NCBI RefSeq assembly: GCF_900106595.1
Contig: NZ_FNNC01000001.1
Span: 186,001-250,000 of the forward strand
DNA from: Marinococcus luteus
GTDB taxonomy: Bacteria; Bacillota; Bacilli; Bacillales; Marinococcaceae
Length of the DNA stretch: 64,000 nt
Direction: 5' to 3'
The notes beneath the pieces were generated by a model. The model had not been told where the DNA came from and ran no database searches. It saw nothing but the letters and a program-made list of their open reading frames with translations. Below, one piece after another: positions 19,101 through 28,553 of this stretch (positions are counted from its first letter, which is position 1; every line of letters starts with the position of its first letter). The position numbers and the translations under genes were made by a program.

Positions 19101-19101
19101 T

Positions 19102-19890
19102 ATGGCTGTTATTTCTATGAAACAGTTGCTTGAAGCAGGGGTGCACTTCGGTCACCAGACTCGTCGCTGGAACCCTAAAATGAGCCGTTATATTTTCACG
19201 GAGCGTAATGGTATTTATATCATTGACCTTCAAAAAACGGTACGTAAAGTAGAAGAAGCGTACAAATACGTACGCAGCATTGCAGAAGACGGAGGCAAAA
19301 TCCTTTTCGTCGGAACGAAAAAACAGGCGCAGGACTCTGTTCGCGATGAAGCGATCCGTTCGAACATGTACTACATTAACCAGCGTTGGTTAGGCGGTAC
19401 GTTAACGAACTTCGCAACGATCCGTAAACGGATTGCCCGCTTGAAAGACCTTGAAAAAATGGAAGAAGACGGTACCTTTGACATTCTTCCGAAAAAAGAA
19501 GTTATGCTGTTAAACAAAGAAAAAGACCGTCTCGAAAAAGTACTTGGCGGCATTAAAGATATGAACAAGCTGCCGGATGCCCTGTTTATTATCGATCCGC
19601 GCAAAGAGCGCATCGCGGTGGCAGAAGCTCACAAATTGAACATTCCGATCATCTCGATCGTGGACACTAACTGTGATCCGGACGAGATCGACAAGCTCAT
19701 CCCGGGTAACGACGACGCTATCCGTGCCGTTCGTCTCCTTACAGGAAAAATGGCCGATGCCGTCATCGAAGCTACTCAGGGTGCAGAAGAAAAAGCCCGC
19801 GAGCAGGCAGCTGCCCAGGAAAAAGAACAGGAAGCAGCCGCAGCGGAAGAAGAAGGAAACACAGAAGAAGAGAGCGTTTCAAACCAGTAA
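19102..19890 (+). CDS. rpsB: 30S ribosomal protein S2
   Basis: Small-subunit protein uS2, 262 residues. [37 protein letters not shown] and [10 protein letters not shown] are family signatures. ATG 19102 follows AAGGAGG; the frame extends to 19030 but only through the structured leader. The C-terminal 35 residues form a Glu/Ala-rich acidic tail, longer than minimal S2 proteins. A terminator separates it from tsf, so S2 is made in excess of EF-Ts or tsf relies on read-through. Confidence 0.98.
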   Translation: MAVISMKQLLEAGVHFGHQTRRWNPKMSRYIFTERNGIYIIDLQKTVRKVEEAYKYVRSIAEDGGKILFVGTKKQAQDSVRDEAIRSNMYYINQRWLGGTLTNFATIRKRIARLKDLEKMEEDGTFDILPKKEVMLLNKEKDRLEKVLGGIKDMNKLPDALFIIDPRKERIAVAEAHKLNIPIISIVDTNCDPDEIDKLIPGNDDAIRAVRLLTGKMADAVIEATQGAEEKAREQAAAQEKEQEAAAAEEEGNTEEESVSNQ

Positions 19891-19929
19891 GCTCTCTGCA
19901 TAAATATAACGGGCCCAGGCCTGACGCGA

Positions 19930-19967
19930 AGGGTGGTAAAAGGGAAAAACCCTTTATCACCCTTTTT
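19930..19967 (+). terminator. Terminator/attenuator between rpsB and tsf
   Basis: AGGGTG...AAAGGG (19930-19944) pairs with CCCTTT...CACCCT (19950-19963) with a small internal mismatch, followed by T5. Confidence 0.8.
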
Positions 19968-20022
19968 CTTGAAAAATAGCGCTCAAGCGTTTGTGCATGG
20001 AAAAATCGAAGGAGGAATTTAA

Positions 20023-20904
20023 ATGGCTGTAACAGCAAGCATGGTAAAAGAACTGCGTGAAAAAACAGGTGCAGGTATGATGGACTGCAAAAAAGCACTC
20101 AACGAAACAGACGGCGACATGGAAGAAGCGGTCAACTACCTGCGGGAAAAAGGCATCTCCAAAGCAGCAAAAAAATCTGACCGTGTAGCAGCGGAAGGCC
20201 TTACGTACGCAACGTACGAAGGAAACAAAGCAGTGATCGTGGAAGTGAACGCAGAAACAGACTTCGTCGCGAAAAACGAATTGTTTAAGCAGCTCGTTGC
20301 AGATGTTTCCACGTACCTGTTGAAAGAACAGCCGGCTGACGTTGACGCAGCACTTGCCGGTGAAATCGAAAGCGGAGTAACGCTTGATCGTTACATCAAC
20401 GACCAGATTGCCCGCATCGGGGAGAAAATTTCCCTGCGCCGTTTTCTGCTTGCAGAGAAAAACGACGGTGACGCATTCGGCGCTTATCTTCACATGGGCG
20501 GACGCATCGGCGTGCTGACGGTTCTTGAAAACACGGAAGACAGCGATCTCGCCAAAGACGTTGCGATGCACGTAGCGGCTATCAGCCCGAAATACGTTTC
20601 CCGCGAAGACGTTCCGAAGGAAGAAGCGGACAGCGAGCGTGAACTGTTGAAGCAGCAGGCGCTGAACGAAGGCAAGCCGGAAAACATTGTTGAAAAAATG
20701 GTGGAAGGCCGTATTGGCAAGTACTTTGAACAAATCTGCCTGCTCGATCAGGAATTTGTAAAAGATACTGAGCAAAAAGTAGGCGACTACCTGAAAAGCA
20801 AAGGCGCTACCGTGCGTACATTTGCCCGCTATGAAGTAGGCGAAGGCATGGAAAAACGCGACGAAAACTTTGCAGATGAAGTAATGAACCAAGTGAAGAA
20901 ATAA
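20023..20904 (+). CDS. tsf: Elongation factor Ts
   Basis: Nucleotide exchange factor for EF-Tu, 293 residues. The N-terminal UBA-like module carries [16 protein letters not shown]; the core begins [13 protein letters not shown], the EF-Tu contact motif. ATG 20023 follows GAAGGAGG. It lies between rpsB and pyrH as in nearly all bacteria. A terminator (20916-20963) follows. Confidence 0.98.
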   Translation: MAVTASMVKELREKTGAGMMDCKKALNETDGDMEEAVNYLREKGISKAAKKSDRVAAEGLTYATYEGNKAVIVEVNAETDFVAKNELFKQLVADVSTYLLKEQPADVDAALAGEIESGVTLDRYINDQIARIGEKISLRRFLLAEKNDGDAFGAYLHMGGRIGVLTVLENTEDSDLAKDVAMHVAAISPKYVSREDVPKEEADSERELLKQQALNEGKPENIVEKMVEGRIGKYFEQICLLDQEFVKDTEQKVGDYLKSKGATVRTFARYEVGEGMEKRDENFADEVMNQVKK

Positions 20905-20915
20905 ATCGGCAGTAT

Positions 20916-20963
20916 GGGAGAGTCCATATCGAATCCTCTAGGGTCCGTAGGCTCTCCTTTTTT
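20916..20963 (+). terminator. Intrinsic terminator after tsf
   Basis: GGAGAG (20917-20922) pairs with CTCTCC (20952-20957), followed by T6. The loop is long (about 29 bases). Confidence 0.75.
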
Positions 20964-20980
20964 CTGAAAGCAGAATCAGG

Positions 20981-21002
20981 GCAGAAGCCGCAGTGCTTCT
21001 GC
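20981..21002 (+). promoter_or_regulatory. Perfect hairpin before pyrH
   Basis: GCAGAAGC (20981-20988) and GCTTCTGC (20995-21002) form an 8-bp stem with a six-base loop, ending about a dozen bases before the pyrH Shine-Dalgarno sequence. There is no T-run. Confidence 0.5.
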
Positions 21003-21027
21003 GATACATAATATAAAGGCGGGGTTC

Positions 21028-21762
21028 ATGACGATGGAGAGATACAATCGCGTTGTGTTGAAGTTGAGCGGAGAGGCATTAGCAGGACAGCAGGGCTACG
21101 GTATTGATCCGGAAGTCATTCAGTCTATTGCTTCTCAAATCGGTGAGATAGTAGAATTGGGAACAGAGGTAGTGATTGTCGTCGGCGGCGGAAACATATG
21201 GAGAGGCATGGCCGGAAGCTCGAAAGGCATGGATCGGGCCACTGCTGACTATATGGGCATGCTCGCCACGGTCATGAATTCGCTTGCGCTCCAGGACAGC
21301 CTCGAAGACATCGAGATTCCTACCAGAGTGCAGACGTCCATAGAAATGAGACAGGTAGCCGAGCCGTATATCCGCCGGAAGGCCATCCGTCATTTAGAGA
21401 AAAAGCGTGTAGTCATTTTTGCGGCAGGGACCGGCAATCCGTACTTTTCGACCGATACGACGGCGGCGCTGCGTGCGGCAGAAATCGAAGCTGACATCAT
21501 TTTGATGGCTAAAAACAAAGTGGACGGGGTATATGACTCAGATCCATCCGCAAATGCGGACGCTAAAAAGTATCAGTCGCTCACTTACCTGGACATTTTA
21601 AATCATGACCTGAAAGTGATGGATTCGACGGCGTCAACACTTTGTATGGACAACAACATCCCGCTTCTCGTATTTTCGATTATGGAAGAAGGAAACATCA
21701 AGAAAGCAGTAATGGGAGAAGACATTGGAACAATCATAAGGAGGAACAACGATGGCTCATGA
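21028..21762 (+). CDS. pyrH: UMP kinase
   Basis: Hexameric bacterial UMP kinase of the amino-acid-kinase fold; phosphorylates UMP to UDP. 244 residues. Motifs [37 protein letters not shown] and [15 protein letters not shown] are complete. ATG 21028 follows AAAGGCGGGG; ATG 21034 is an alternative that would drop two residues. Its end overlaps frr by 11 bases, so the two are coupled. Confidence 0.97.
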   Translation: MTMERYNRVVLKLSGEALAGQQGYGIDPEVIQSIASQIGEIVELGTEVVIVVGGGNIWRGMAGSSKGMDRATADYMGMLATVMNSLALQDSLEDIEIPTRVQTSIEMRQVAEPYIRRKAIRHLEKKRVVIFAAGTGNPYFSTDTTAALRAAEIEADIILMAKNKVDGVYDSDPSANADAKKYQSLTYLDILNHDLKVMDSTASTLCMDNNIPLLVFSIMEEGNIKKAVMGEDIGTIIRRNNDGS

Positions 21763-22306
21763 TATAAAAGCAACAGAAGAAAAGATGAAAAAATCAGTGG
21801 ACTCTTTAAGCCGGGAGCTTGCCACGCTGCGGACAGGAAGGGCAAACGCTTCCATGCTCGACCGGGTGGTAGTTGACTACTACGGTGCCGAGGTGCCGCT
21901 TCAGCAGCTTGCCACGATTACAGTGCCGGAAGGACGCCTGCTGGTTGTGACGCCGTTTGACAAAAGCTCCATCAAGGACGTGGAAAAAGGAATCCAGAAG
22001 GCGGAACTCGGCCTGAATCCGAGTAACGACGGCGAAATAATCCGCATTCCGATTCCGGCGATGACGGAAGACCGCCGCAAGGAAATGACCAAACTGATTA
22101 ACAAGTACGCGGAAGAGGCACGGGTGGCTATCCGCAACATCCGCCGCGACGCCAATGATACGCTGAAAAAAGATGAAAAAAGTAATGAAATCACCGAAGA
22201 TGATTTGAAGCGCGAGCAGGAGCAGGTGCAAAAAGCAACTGACAAATACATCGCCCAGGTGGATCAGGCAGCGGAACAAAAAGAAAAAGAAGTTATGGAA
22301 GTTTGA
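21752..22306 (+). CDS. frr: Ribosome recycling factor
   Basis: Splits post-termination ribosomes together with EF-G. 184 residues, the usual length. Motifs: [34 protein letters not shown] and [15 protein letters not shown] 21752 overlaps the pyrH end and follows AAGGAGGAACAACG. A strong terminator (22339-22365) closes the pyrH-frr unit. Confidence 0.98.
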   Translation: MAHDIKATEEKMKKSVDSLSRELATLRTGRANASMLDRVVVDYYGAEVPLQQLATITVPEGRLLVVTPFDKSSIKDVEKGIQKAELGLNPSNDGEIIRIPIPAMTEDRRKEMTKLINKYAEEARVAIRNIRRDANDTLKKDEKSNEITEDDLKREQEQVQKATDKYIAQVDQAAEQKEKEVMEV

Positions 22307-22338
22307 TGCGAATCGAGTTACAATAGGAACAGACTGGA

Positions 22339-22365
22339 ACCCTCTGCACTCAAGAGGGTTTTTTT
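22339..22365 (+). terminator. Intrinsic terminator after frr
   Basis: ACCCTCT (22339-22345) and AGAGGGT (22353-22359) form the stem, followed by a run of T to 22365. Confidence 0.9.
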
Positions 22366-22377
22366 GTAAGAACAAAA

Positions 22378-22468
22378 CCGGCAGGAGTCATTTGTGCTGC
22401 CGGGAAGAAAACATAAACAGATATACTGCTTTCCGTTCTTCAACAATGCTGAGGCAGGAACGGTTTTT
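22378..22468 (+). promoter_or_regulatory. Two further hairpins in the frr-uppS gap
   Basis: CCGGCAG (22378-22384) pairs with CTGCCGG (22397-22403). A second stem, CCGTTC (22433-22438) with GAACGG (22458-22463), is followed by T5 and looks like a weak terminator or attenuator. Between them is TATACT (22422-22427) without a clear -35. Confidence 0.5.
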
Positions 22469-22533
22469 ATATGGAATTGATTGAACACGCGCCATATAAA
22501 TTATACAAAGGGGAAAAGGCTGGTGCCCTCGTT

Positions 22534-23295
22534 ATGAACGATCGACTATTTAATCAAATAAATCCATGGGCGGAGGCGAACGCCACGGCAGTGAAGGTGA
22601 ATACGCCTGCCCATGTGGCTATTATTATGGATGGCAACGGCCGTTGGGCAAAAAAAAGAGGCCTGCCCCGTGTAGCCGGCCACCGCGAAGGTATGAAGGC
22701 GATCACGAAGGTAGTGGAAAAAGCGCACGAGCTCGGTATAAAGTATTTAACGCTCTACGCTTTTTCCACCGAAAACTGGAAGCGGCCGAAATCAGAAGTG
22801 AATTTTCTTATGCAGCTGCCGGAGCGGTTTTTGGCCAAGGAACTGCCGAAATTAATGAAAAACAACGTCCAGGTGCGGATGATGGGTGATGCGGATAAAT
22901 TGCCGGACCATACGCTGCAGGCCGTGCAGGAGGCTGTGGATGCCACAGCTGAAAACACCGGCATCGTGCTAAACTTTGCCCTTAACTACGGCGGCCGGCA
23001 TGAGCTTGTCCATGTCGTGCAGGAGCTCGCCCGGGACGTGGAAGAGGGGCGGATGAAGGCAGAGGCCATCGATGAAGAGTTAATCACCAGCCGGCTGTAC
23101 ACGAACCAGATCCCGGACCCCGACCTGCTTATTCGCACGAGCGGCGAAATCCGGCTGAGTAATTTTATGCTGTGGCAGTTAGCTTATGCGGAATTTTGGT
23201 TTACCGAAACACTCTGGCCGGATTTTAACGAAGATGGCCTGGCAGAGGCTGTCATAGAATATCAGCAGAGAAAACGCAGGTACGGGGGCGTTTAA
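22534..23295 (+). CDS. uppS: Undecaprenyl diphosphate synthase
   Basis: Cis-prenyltransferase that makes the C55 lipid carrier for wall synthesis. About 253 residues from ATG 22534; the frame is open from an ATG at 22471, but that codon directly follows a terminator-like hairpin, so I prefer 22534. The start is uncertain because the AAAGGGG site is rather far upstream. HVAIIMDGNGRWAKKRG holds the catalytic Asp, and YAFSTENWKRP and IRTSGEIRLSNFMLWQ are diagnostic. cdsA follows. Confidence 0.94.
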   Translation: MNDRLFNQINPWAEANATAVKVNTPAHVAIIMDGNGRWAKKRGLPRVAGHREGMKAITKVVEKAHELGIKYLTLYAFSTENWKRPKSEVNFLMQLPERFLAKELPKLMKNNVQVRMMGDADKLPDHTLQAVQEAVDATAENTGIVLNFALNYGGRHELVHVVQELARDVEEGRMKAEAIDEELITSRLYTNQIPDPDLLIRTSGEIRLSNFMLWQLAYAEFWFTETLWPDFNEDGLAEAVIEYQQRKRRYGGV

Positions 23296-23316
23296 CGACT
23301 GAAGGGGAGGTCTTGT

Positions 23317-24117
23317 ATGGGATTGCGGGCGATTACCGGTCTTATCGGAGCAGTACTCGTCTTGGCGATTGTATTTGTGGGCCGCGAATGGTTTACTCTT
23401 TTGATCGCTTTGCTTGCTTCTGTCGCCATGTTTGAAATAATGCGTATGAAACGGATCCCGCTGCTGTCCTTCCGGGGTTTAATCAGCATGGGCTTTATGT
23501 GGATACTGCTCGTGCCCACAGAATGGATGGACTTTCCGTTTTTGCAGCATATAACGAAAACAGAGATTTTTTTAACGATGATTCTGGGCCTGCTTGCATT
23601 AACAGTAGTTACTAAAAATTCCTTCACCTTTGATGAAGCAGGGTTCGTCATTTTATCCTCTGTGTACATAGGGTACGGGTTTCACAGTTTGATTATGATC
23701 CGCCAGCTGCCGGACATCGGCCTTGCCGTTGTCATTTTGATTTTATTTTTAATCTGGGCAACCGATTCCGGGGCATATTTCATCGGGAAGAATTTCGGGC
23801 GCCACCGGCCGTGGCCGGAGATCAGCCCGAAAAAAACCATCGAAGGATTTGTCGGGGGACTTGTTGCGGCATTTATTGTCGGCTTCATCTTTGAGGCGGT
23901 CTATCCGGTATTTAATTCCTACCTGATAATGAGTGCTTTTATCGTCGTGACATCCATCTTCGGCCAGCTCGGGGATCTGGTGGAATCGGCGCTGAAACGG
24001 CACTACGCTGTGAAGGATTCCGGGAATATCCTTCCCGGTCACGGCGGTATTTTGGACCGGTTCGACAGCTTGATTTTCGTTATGCCCCTGCTTCATTTTT
24101 TCTATTTTTTTGGTTAA
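23317..24117 (+). CDS. cdsA: Phosphatidate cytidylyltransferase
   Basis: Makes CDP-diacylglycerol, the precursor of all phospholipids. 266 residues with about seven to eight hydrophobic membrane segments. The family signature is seen near the C-terminus: GDLVESALKRHYAVKDSG followed by LPGHGGILDRFDS. ATG 23317 follows GAAGGGGAGG. It lies between uppS and dxr, a lipid and isoprenoid block. Confidence 0.97.
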   Translation: MGLRAITGLIGAVLVLAIVFVGREWFTLLIALLASVAMFEIMRMKRIPLLSFRGLISMGFMWILLVPTEWMDFPFLQHITKTEIFLTMILGLLALTVVTKNSFTFDEAGFVILSSVYIGYGFHSLIMIRQLPDIGLAVVILILFLIWATDSGAYFIGKNFGRHRPWPEISPKKTIEGFVGGLVAAFIVGFIFEAVYPVFNSYLIMSAFIVVTSIFGQLGDLVESALKRHYAVKDSGNILPGHGGILDRFDSLIFVMPLLHFFYFFG

Positions 24118-24157
24118 TACCTCAGATGCAGGTTGCCAACCTAAAGGAGTTTAAACC

Positions 24158-25303
24158 ATGAAACGAATAGCATTGATTGGGTCCACCGGATCCATCGGTA
24201 CACAAACGCTCGACGTTGTTCGTCTGCATCCGGAACGGTTCCGGATAACGGCGATTGCTGCCGGCAGAAACGTAGACCTCGTACGAAAGCAGATTGAAGA
24301 ATTCTCCCCTGAAATTGTGGCGGTTCATACAAAAGAAGATGCCGAAACGCTTCAGGCGGAATACGGCGGGCGTATTCGCACCGTCTGGGGCCACGATGGC
24401 CTGATGGAAATTGCGGGCAGCTCCTGTGATTTTCTGATGAATGCGGTCAGTGGGAGCATGGGGCTTGAACCGACGCTGCGGGCGATCGAAAACCGGGTGG
24501 ATATCGGGATTGCGAATAAAGAGACGCTCGTCACTGCCGGCCATCTTGTGATGGAAAAAGCACAGGAGCACGGCGTACGCCTGCTGCCGGTCGACAGCGA
24601 GCATTCGGCGATTGCCCAGTGCCTTGAAGGAAATGAGTTAAAGGAAGTGAGCCGCCTGATTTTGACTGCTTCGGGAGGCAGCTTCCGTGACTATTCACGC
24701 AGCGACCTTGACGGAGTCACGGTGGAGGACGCCTTAAACCACCCAAACTGGAGCATGGGGGCCAAAATTACGATCGACTCGGCCACGATGATGAACAAAG
24801 GCTTTGAAGTGATCGAAGCTCACTGGCTGTTTGGTATTCCTTACGATCGTATTGATGTGCTGCTGCATAAAGAAAGCATCATTCATTCGCTCGTGGAGTA
24901 TCAGGATACAAGTGTGATTGCCCAGCTCGGGCTGCCGGACATGCGCGTGCCGATTCAGTACGCCATGACCTACCCGGAGCGGCTTGACTATCCGGCCAAG
25001 GAATCGCTGAATCTGTGGGAAATAGGCACTCTGCATTTTCAGCCGCCGGATTTTGAACGCTACCGCAGCCTCCGGCTGGCCTACGATGCCGGCAGGGCCG
25101 GAGGCTCCATGGGAACGGTCCTGAACGCAGCCAATGAACAGGCGGTGGCTATGTTTTTAAACAGCCAGTGTGCTTTCCTTGAAATTGAAACTGCTGTGGA
25201 AGAGGCACTTTTGCGCCACGAGCGCATTGAACATCCGGACCTCGACACGATTTTACGCGTGGACCGGGAAACTAGAGAACACGTGCAGACGCTTTTAACG
25301 TGA
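24158..25303 (+). CDS. dxr: 1-deoxy-D-xylulose 5-phosphate reductoisomerase
   Basis: Second enzyme of the MEP isoprenoid pathway, making MEP from DXP with NADPH. 381 residues. [13 protein letters not shown] (8-20) is the NADPH-binding loop; [27 protein letters not shown] and [18 protein letters not shown] are active-site motifs. It supplies C5 units used by uppS encoded two genes upstream. ATG 24158 follows AAAGGAG. Confidence 0.98.
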   Translation: MKRIALIGSTGSIGTQTLDVVRLHPERFRITAIAAGRNVDLVRKQIEEFSPEIVAVHTKEDAETLQAEYGGRIRTVWGHDGLMEIAGSSCDFLMNAVSGSMGLEPTLRAIENRVDIGIANKETLVTAGHLVMEKAQEHGVRLLPVDSEHSAIAQCLEGNELKEVSRLILTASGGSFRDYSRSDLDGVTVEDALNHPNWSMGAKITIDSATMMNKGFEVIEAHWLFGIPYDRIDVLLHKESIIHSLVEYQDTSVIAQLGLPDMRVPIQYAMTYPERLDYPAKESLNLWEIGTLHFQPPDFERYRSLRLAYDAGRAGGSMGTVLNAANEQAVAMFLNSQCAFLEIETAVEEALLRHERIEHPDLDTILRVDRETREHVQTLLT

Positions 25304-25328
25304 CGTTCTTTCACAAACACTCTATAAT
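25300..25328 (+). promoter_or_regulatory. Promoter of rasP
   Basis: GTGACG (25300-25305), 17 bp, perfect TATAAT (25323-25328), between dxr and rasP. Confidence 0.6.
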
Positions 25329-25363
25329 GGTAAGAAAGAGCAAAAGAAGAAGGTGAATAAGCT

Positions 25364-26632
25364 TTGGATACGCTGATAGCGGTAATTGTCATGTTCGGCT
25401 TATTGGTGGCCATACACGAGTGGGGCCATTTGTATTTTGCCAAAAAAGTCGGCATTTTGTGCCGGGAGTTTGCGATTGGATTCGGGCCGAAGATATTTTC
25501 GACGAAGCGCAATGAAACGGTTTATACCATCCGGCTGCTGCCGCTTGGCGGTTACGTGCGAATGGCCGGGGACGATCCGGACCCGGTCAATATTAAACCA
25601 GGCTATGAAATCGGCCTGACGTTTAACGATGCAGGAAAAGTAAAAGAAATTATCGTAAACAATAAATCCAAGCACCCGGAAGCAAAAGTTGTATCCGTGG
25701 AATCGATCGATATGGAGCGCGAGCTTTATATTGAAGCGGTGGAGGATGAAGAAGAATCCGGACTGAAGCGGTACGACATCGACCGGACGTGTGACCTGAT
25801 TGTTGATGAGAAGCGTGAACAGATTGCGCCGTGGGACCGGCAGTTCGGCTCCAAGCGGCCTTGGAAAAAAGCAGTGGCCATTTTTGCCGGCCCGTTCATG
25901 AACTTTGTGCTCGCGTTCGTGCTGTTTGTTATTTACGCTCTCGCCAACGGACTTCCGCAGGATACCCCGGCTATCGGGGGGATTGCCGGCGGTTCGCCGC
26001 TGAGTGAATCCACGTTTGAAGAAGGCGATGTTATCACCACCGTGGACGGCGAGTCCGTGAACTCATGGAATGAAATGACCGGCGTTGTCCAGGAGCGCCC
26101 GGGAGAAGAAGTCACGGTCACCGCTGAACGCGGCGGAGAGACAATTGAAGACACGGTCACCATCGACGGCGTTCCGGTGCAGGAAGGCTCGAGTGAGGAA
26201 GTCGGCCAGATCGGTGTTTATGCCGAAACGGAACGGTCCTTCACAGAATCGCTGCAGTACGGCGGCACGCAGCTGTATGAGGTGTCCACGCTGATTTTCC
26301 AGACGCTCGGCACGATTGTGACCGGCGAATTTTCCCTCGATGACCTGGCCGGTCCGGTAGGTATTTATGATGCGACGGATCAGGTGATCGCGACAGGGCT
26401 TCTCACCCTTATTGCGTGGTCTGCCATGATCAGCGTCAACCTTGGGATCGTCAACCTTCTTCCGCTGCCGGCGCTTGACGGAGGACGGCTGCTGTTTATC
26501 ATTGCCGAAGCGGTCCGCGGCAAGCCGATCGAACCGCAGAAGGAAGGCATGATCCACCTGCTCGGCTTCGCGCTTCTGCTGCTGTTGATGATTGCAGTGA
26601 CGTGGAACGATATTAACCGCTTATTCACGTAA
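25364..26632 (+). CDS. rasP: Site-2 intramembrane metalloprotease RasP (RseP)
   Basis: Cleaves anti-sigma factors and membrane peptides inside the bilayer. 422 residues from TTG 25364, after AAGAAGGTG. The first membrane helix holds the zinc motif HEWGH (18-22), a PDZ domain lies in the middle (about 205-285), and the second catalytic motif is LPALDGGRLL (about 367-376) in a late membrane segment. An acidic insert follows the first helix. It has its own promoter and a strong terminator. Confidence 0.96.
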   Translation: MDTLIAVIVMFGLLVAIHEWGHLYFAKKVGILCREFAIGFGPKIFSTKRNETVYTIRLLPLGGYVRMAGDDPDPVNIKPGYEIGLTFNDAGKVKEIIVNNKSKHPEAKVVSVESIDMERELYIEAVEDEEESGLKRYDIDRTCDLIVDEKREQIAPWDRQFGSKRPWKKAVAIFAGPFMNFVLAFVLFVIYALANGLPQDTPAIGGIAGGSPLSESTFEEGDVITTVDGESVNSWNEMTGVVQERPGEEVTVTAERGGETIEDTVTIDGVPVQEGSSEEVGQIGVYAETERSFTESLQYGGTQLYEVSTLIFQTLGTIVTGEFSLDDLAGPVGIYDATDQVIATGLLTLIAWSAMISVNLGIVNLLPLPALDGGRLLFIIAEAVRGKPIEPQKEGMIHLLGFALLLLLMIAVTWNDINRLFT

Positions 26633-26637
26633 TAAAA

Positions 26638-26672
26638 AACGGTGACGGAGCCAAAGCCCCGTCACCGTTCTT
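26638..26672 (+). terminator. Intrinsic terminator after rasP
   Basis: An 11-bp stem AACGGTGACGG / CCGTCACCGTT (26638-26648 with 26659-26669), then TTCTT. The A-run on the left could also support termination from the other strand. Confidence 0.85.
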
Positions 26673-26733
26673 ATGTTAAAATAACCAAAGAGCTTACAGA
26701 CGCAGATGTATAAGAGAAAGAGGTTGATATAGT

Positions 26734-28446
26734 ATGCGACAACAATTTTTATTCAGTCCCACTCTCCGGGATGTGCCGCAGGGAGCGGACATTGCGAGCC
26801 ACCAGCTGATGCTTCGGGCCGGTCTGATTCGCCAGAGTGCAGCCGGAGTTTATTCCTACCTTCCACTCGGCCACAAGGTGCTCCGTAAGATTGAAGGCAT
26901 TGTCCGCGAGGAAATGGATGCAGCAAGCGGCCAGGAAGTACTGCTTCCTGCCATGCAGCCGGCAGAGGTATGGCAGGCGTCGGGCCGCTATGACAATTAC
27001 GGGCCGGCACTGATGCGCTTCAAGGACCGCCACCAGCGTGATTTTGTGCTCGGCCCTACGCATGAAGAAAACATTGCCGCCCTTGTAAAGGATGAGATGA
27101 ATACATACAAACGCATGCCTGCGATTTTGTACCAGATTCAGACTAAATATCGCGACGAAGCGCGTCCACGCTTTGGGGTGCTTCGCGCACGCGAATTTAT
27201 TATGAAGGATGCGTACTCGTTTGATACGTCCTACGAGGCGCAGAACGAAAGCTACTGGGCGATGTACCGCGCCTACGAGCGGATTTTTACCCGTCTGGGG
27301 CTGGACTACCGGGCGGTGCAGGCTGATGCCGGAGCGATGGGCGGACAGGGCGAAACCCATGAATTCACCGTGCTTTCCGATGTCGGGGAGGACACTATCG
27401 TGTATTCCGACGAAAGCGATTTTGCGGCAAATATTGAAATAGCCGCCATACCGGATAACGTCTCAAAGCCGGAGCCGGCCGCGGAAGAAATGTCCATGGT
27501 CGATACACCGGAGGAGCGCACGATTGAAGAAGTGGCTGCAAAACTAGGGATCAAGCGTGAGGAGTGCCTGAAAACTGTCTCATTTGACGCAGACGGCCGC
27601 CTGGTGGCCGTGCTTATGCGCGGCGATCACGACGTTAACGAAGTGAAGGTGGCAAACGCGGTGGGCGCTGAAGTGCTTGAGCCCGCATCCGCCGAGCGGA
27701 TAGAAGAAGCATTTGGAGCAGAGCCCGGCTTTATCGGTCCTGCCGGTCTGCCTGAAGACGTTGAAGTGCTTGCCGATTACGCGGTGCGCGGCATGACAGG
27801 CGCCGTATGCGGAGCCAACGAAAACGGCCGGCACTATCAGAACGCGGTGCCGGAAAGGGACTTCCCTGTCGGGCAGTACGCAGATCTGCGTTTCATCCAG
27901 GAAGGTGAACCGTCTCCGGACGGCCGGGGGACGGTCCGTTTCGCCAAGGGTATTGAGGTCGGGCACGTGTTTAAGCTTGGCACGAAGTACAGCGAAGCGC
28001 TCGGGGCGACGTTTTTGGATGAAAACGGCAAAGCCCGTCCGATCATTATGGGCAGCTACGGCGTCGGCGTGAGCCGGACGATTGCGGCTGTTATTGAGCA
28101 GAACCATGACGAGAGCGGCATCTGCTGGCCGAAAGCAGCCGCCCCGTTTGATCTGCATCTGCTGGTGCTCAATCCGAAGCAGGACGAGCAGCAGCAGCTC
28201 GGCGACGAACTGTACGAGAGCCTGCAGAAAAGCGGTTGGTCCGTGCTGCTCGATGACCGGAAGGAGCGGCCGGGCGTGAAGTTTAAGGATGCGGACCTTT
28301 ACGGTCTGCCTGTGCGTATCGCCTGCGGCAAAAAAGCAGGCGAGCAGATTGTGGAAGTAAAATCCCGCACAGCCGGTGAAAACGTGGAAGTCGCTGTCAG
28401 TGAACTTCCGCAGTATTTAGAAAAGCTGTGGGCTGAAATCCATTAA
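26734..28446 (+). CDS. proS: Prolyl-tRNA synthetase (bacterial type)
   Basis: Class II synthetase charging tRNA-Pro. 570 residues. The N-terminus RQQFLFSPTLRDVP, motif 2 TKYRDEARPRFGVLRAREF and motif 3 GSYGVGVSRTIAA are present, with an INS editing domain (about 225-400) between motifs 2 and 3 and an anticodon-binding C-terminus. No T-box leader was seen in the 100-base gap after rasP. polC follows. Confidence 0.98.
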   Translation: MRQQFLFSPTLRDVPQGADIASHQLMLRAGLIRQSAAGVYSYLPLGHKVLRKIEGIVREEMDAASGQEVLLPAMQPAEVWQASGRYDNYGPALMRFKDRHQRDFVLGPTHEENIAALVKDEMNTYKRMPAILYQIQTKYRDEARPRFGVLRAREFIMKDAYSFDTSYEAQNESYWAMYRAYERIFTRLGLDYRAVQADAGAMGGQGETHEFTVLSDVGEDTIVYSDESDFAANIEIAAIPDNVSKPEPAAEEMSMVDTPEERTIEEVAAKLGIKREECLKTVSFDADGRLVAVLMRGDHDVNEVKVANAVGAEVLEPASAERIEEAFGAEPGFIGPAGLPEDVEVLADYAVRGMTGAVCGANENGRHYQNAVPERDFPVGQYADLRFIQEGEPSPDGRGTVRFAKGIEVGHVFKLGTKYSEALGATFLDENGKARPIIMGSYGVGVSRTIAAVIEQNHDESGICWPKAAAPFDLHLLVLNPKQDEQQQLGDELYESLQKSGWSVLLDDRKERPGVKFKDADLYGLPVRIACGKKAGEQIVEVKSRTAGENVEVAVSELPQYLEKLWAEIH

Positions 28447-28553
28447 CCCTTTCTGGTGACTCCAGGAGGGGTTTCCCTCTTCCCTGAGCCTGCCGGAAAT
28501 GAATTTTTTTGATAAAATGAATTACAAAAGAACGAAGAAGTGAGGCGAGAAAC

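Noticed and set aside
19030-19101. Possible N-terminal extension of S2 from ATG 19030
   Set aside because: The codons run through the structured leader, and ATG 19102 has an ideal Shine-Dalgarno site and matches S2 N-termini.
26673-26733. Possible T-box leader before proS
   Set aside because: The gap is only about 60 bases after the terminator and has no specifier or antiterminator elements.
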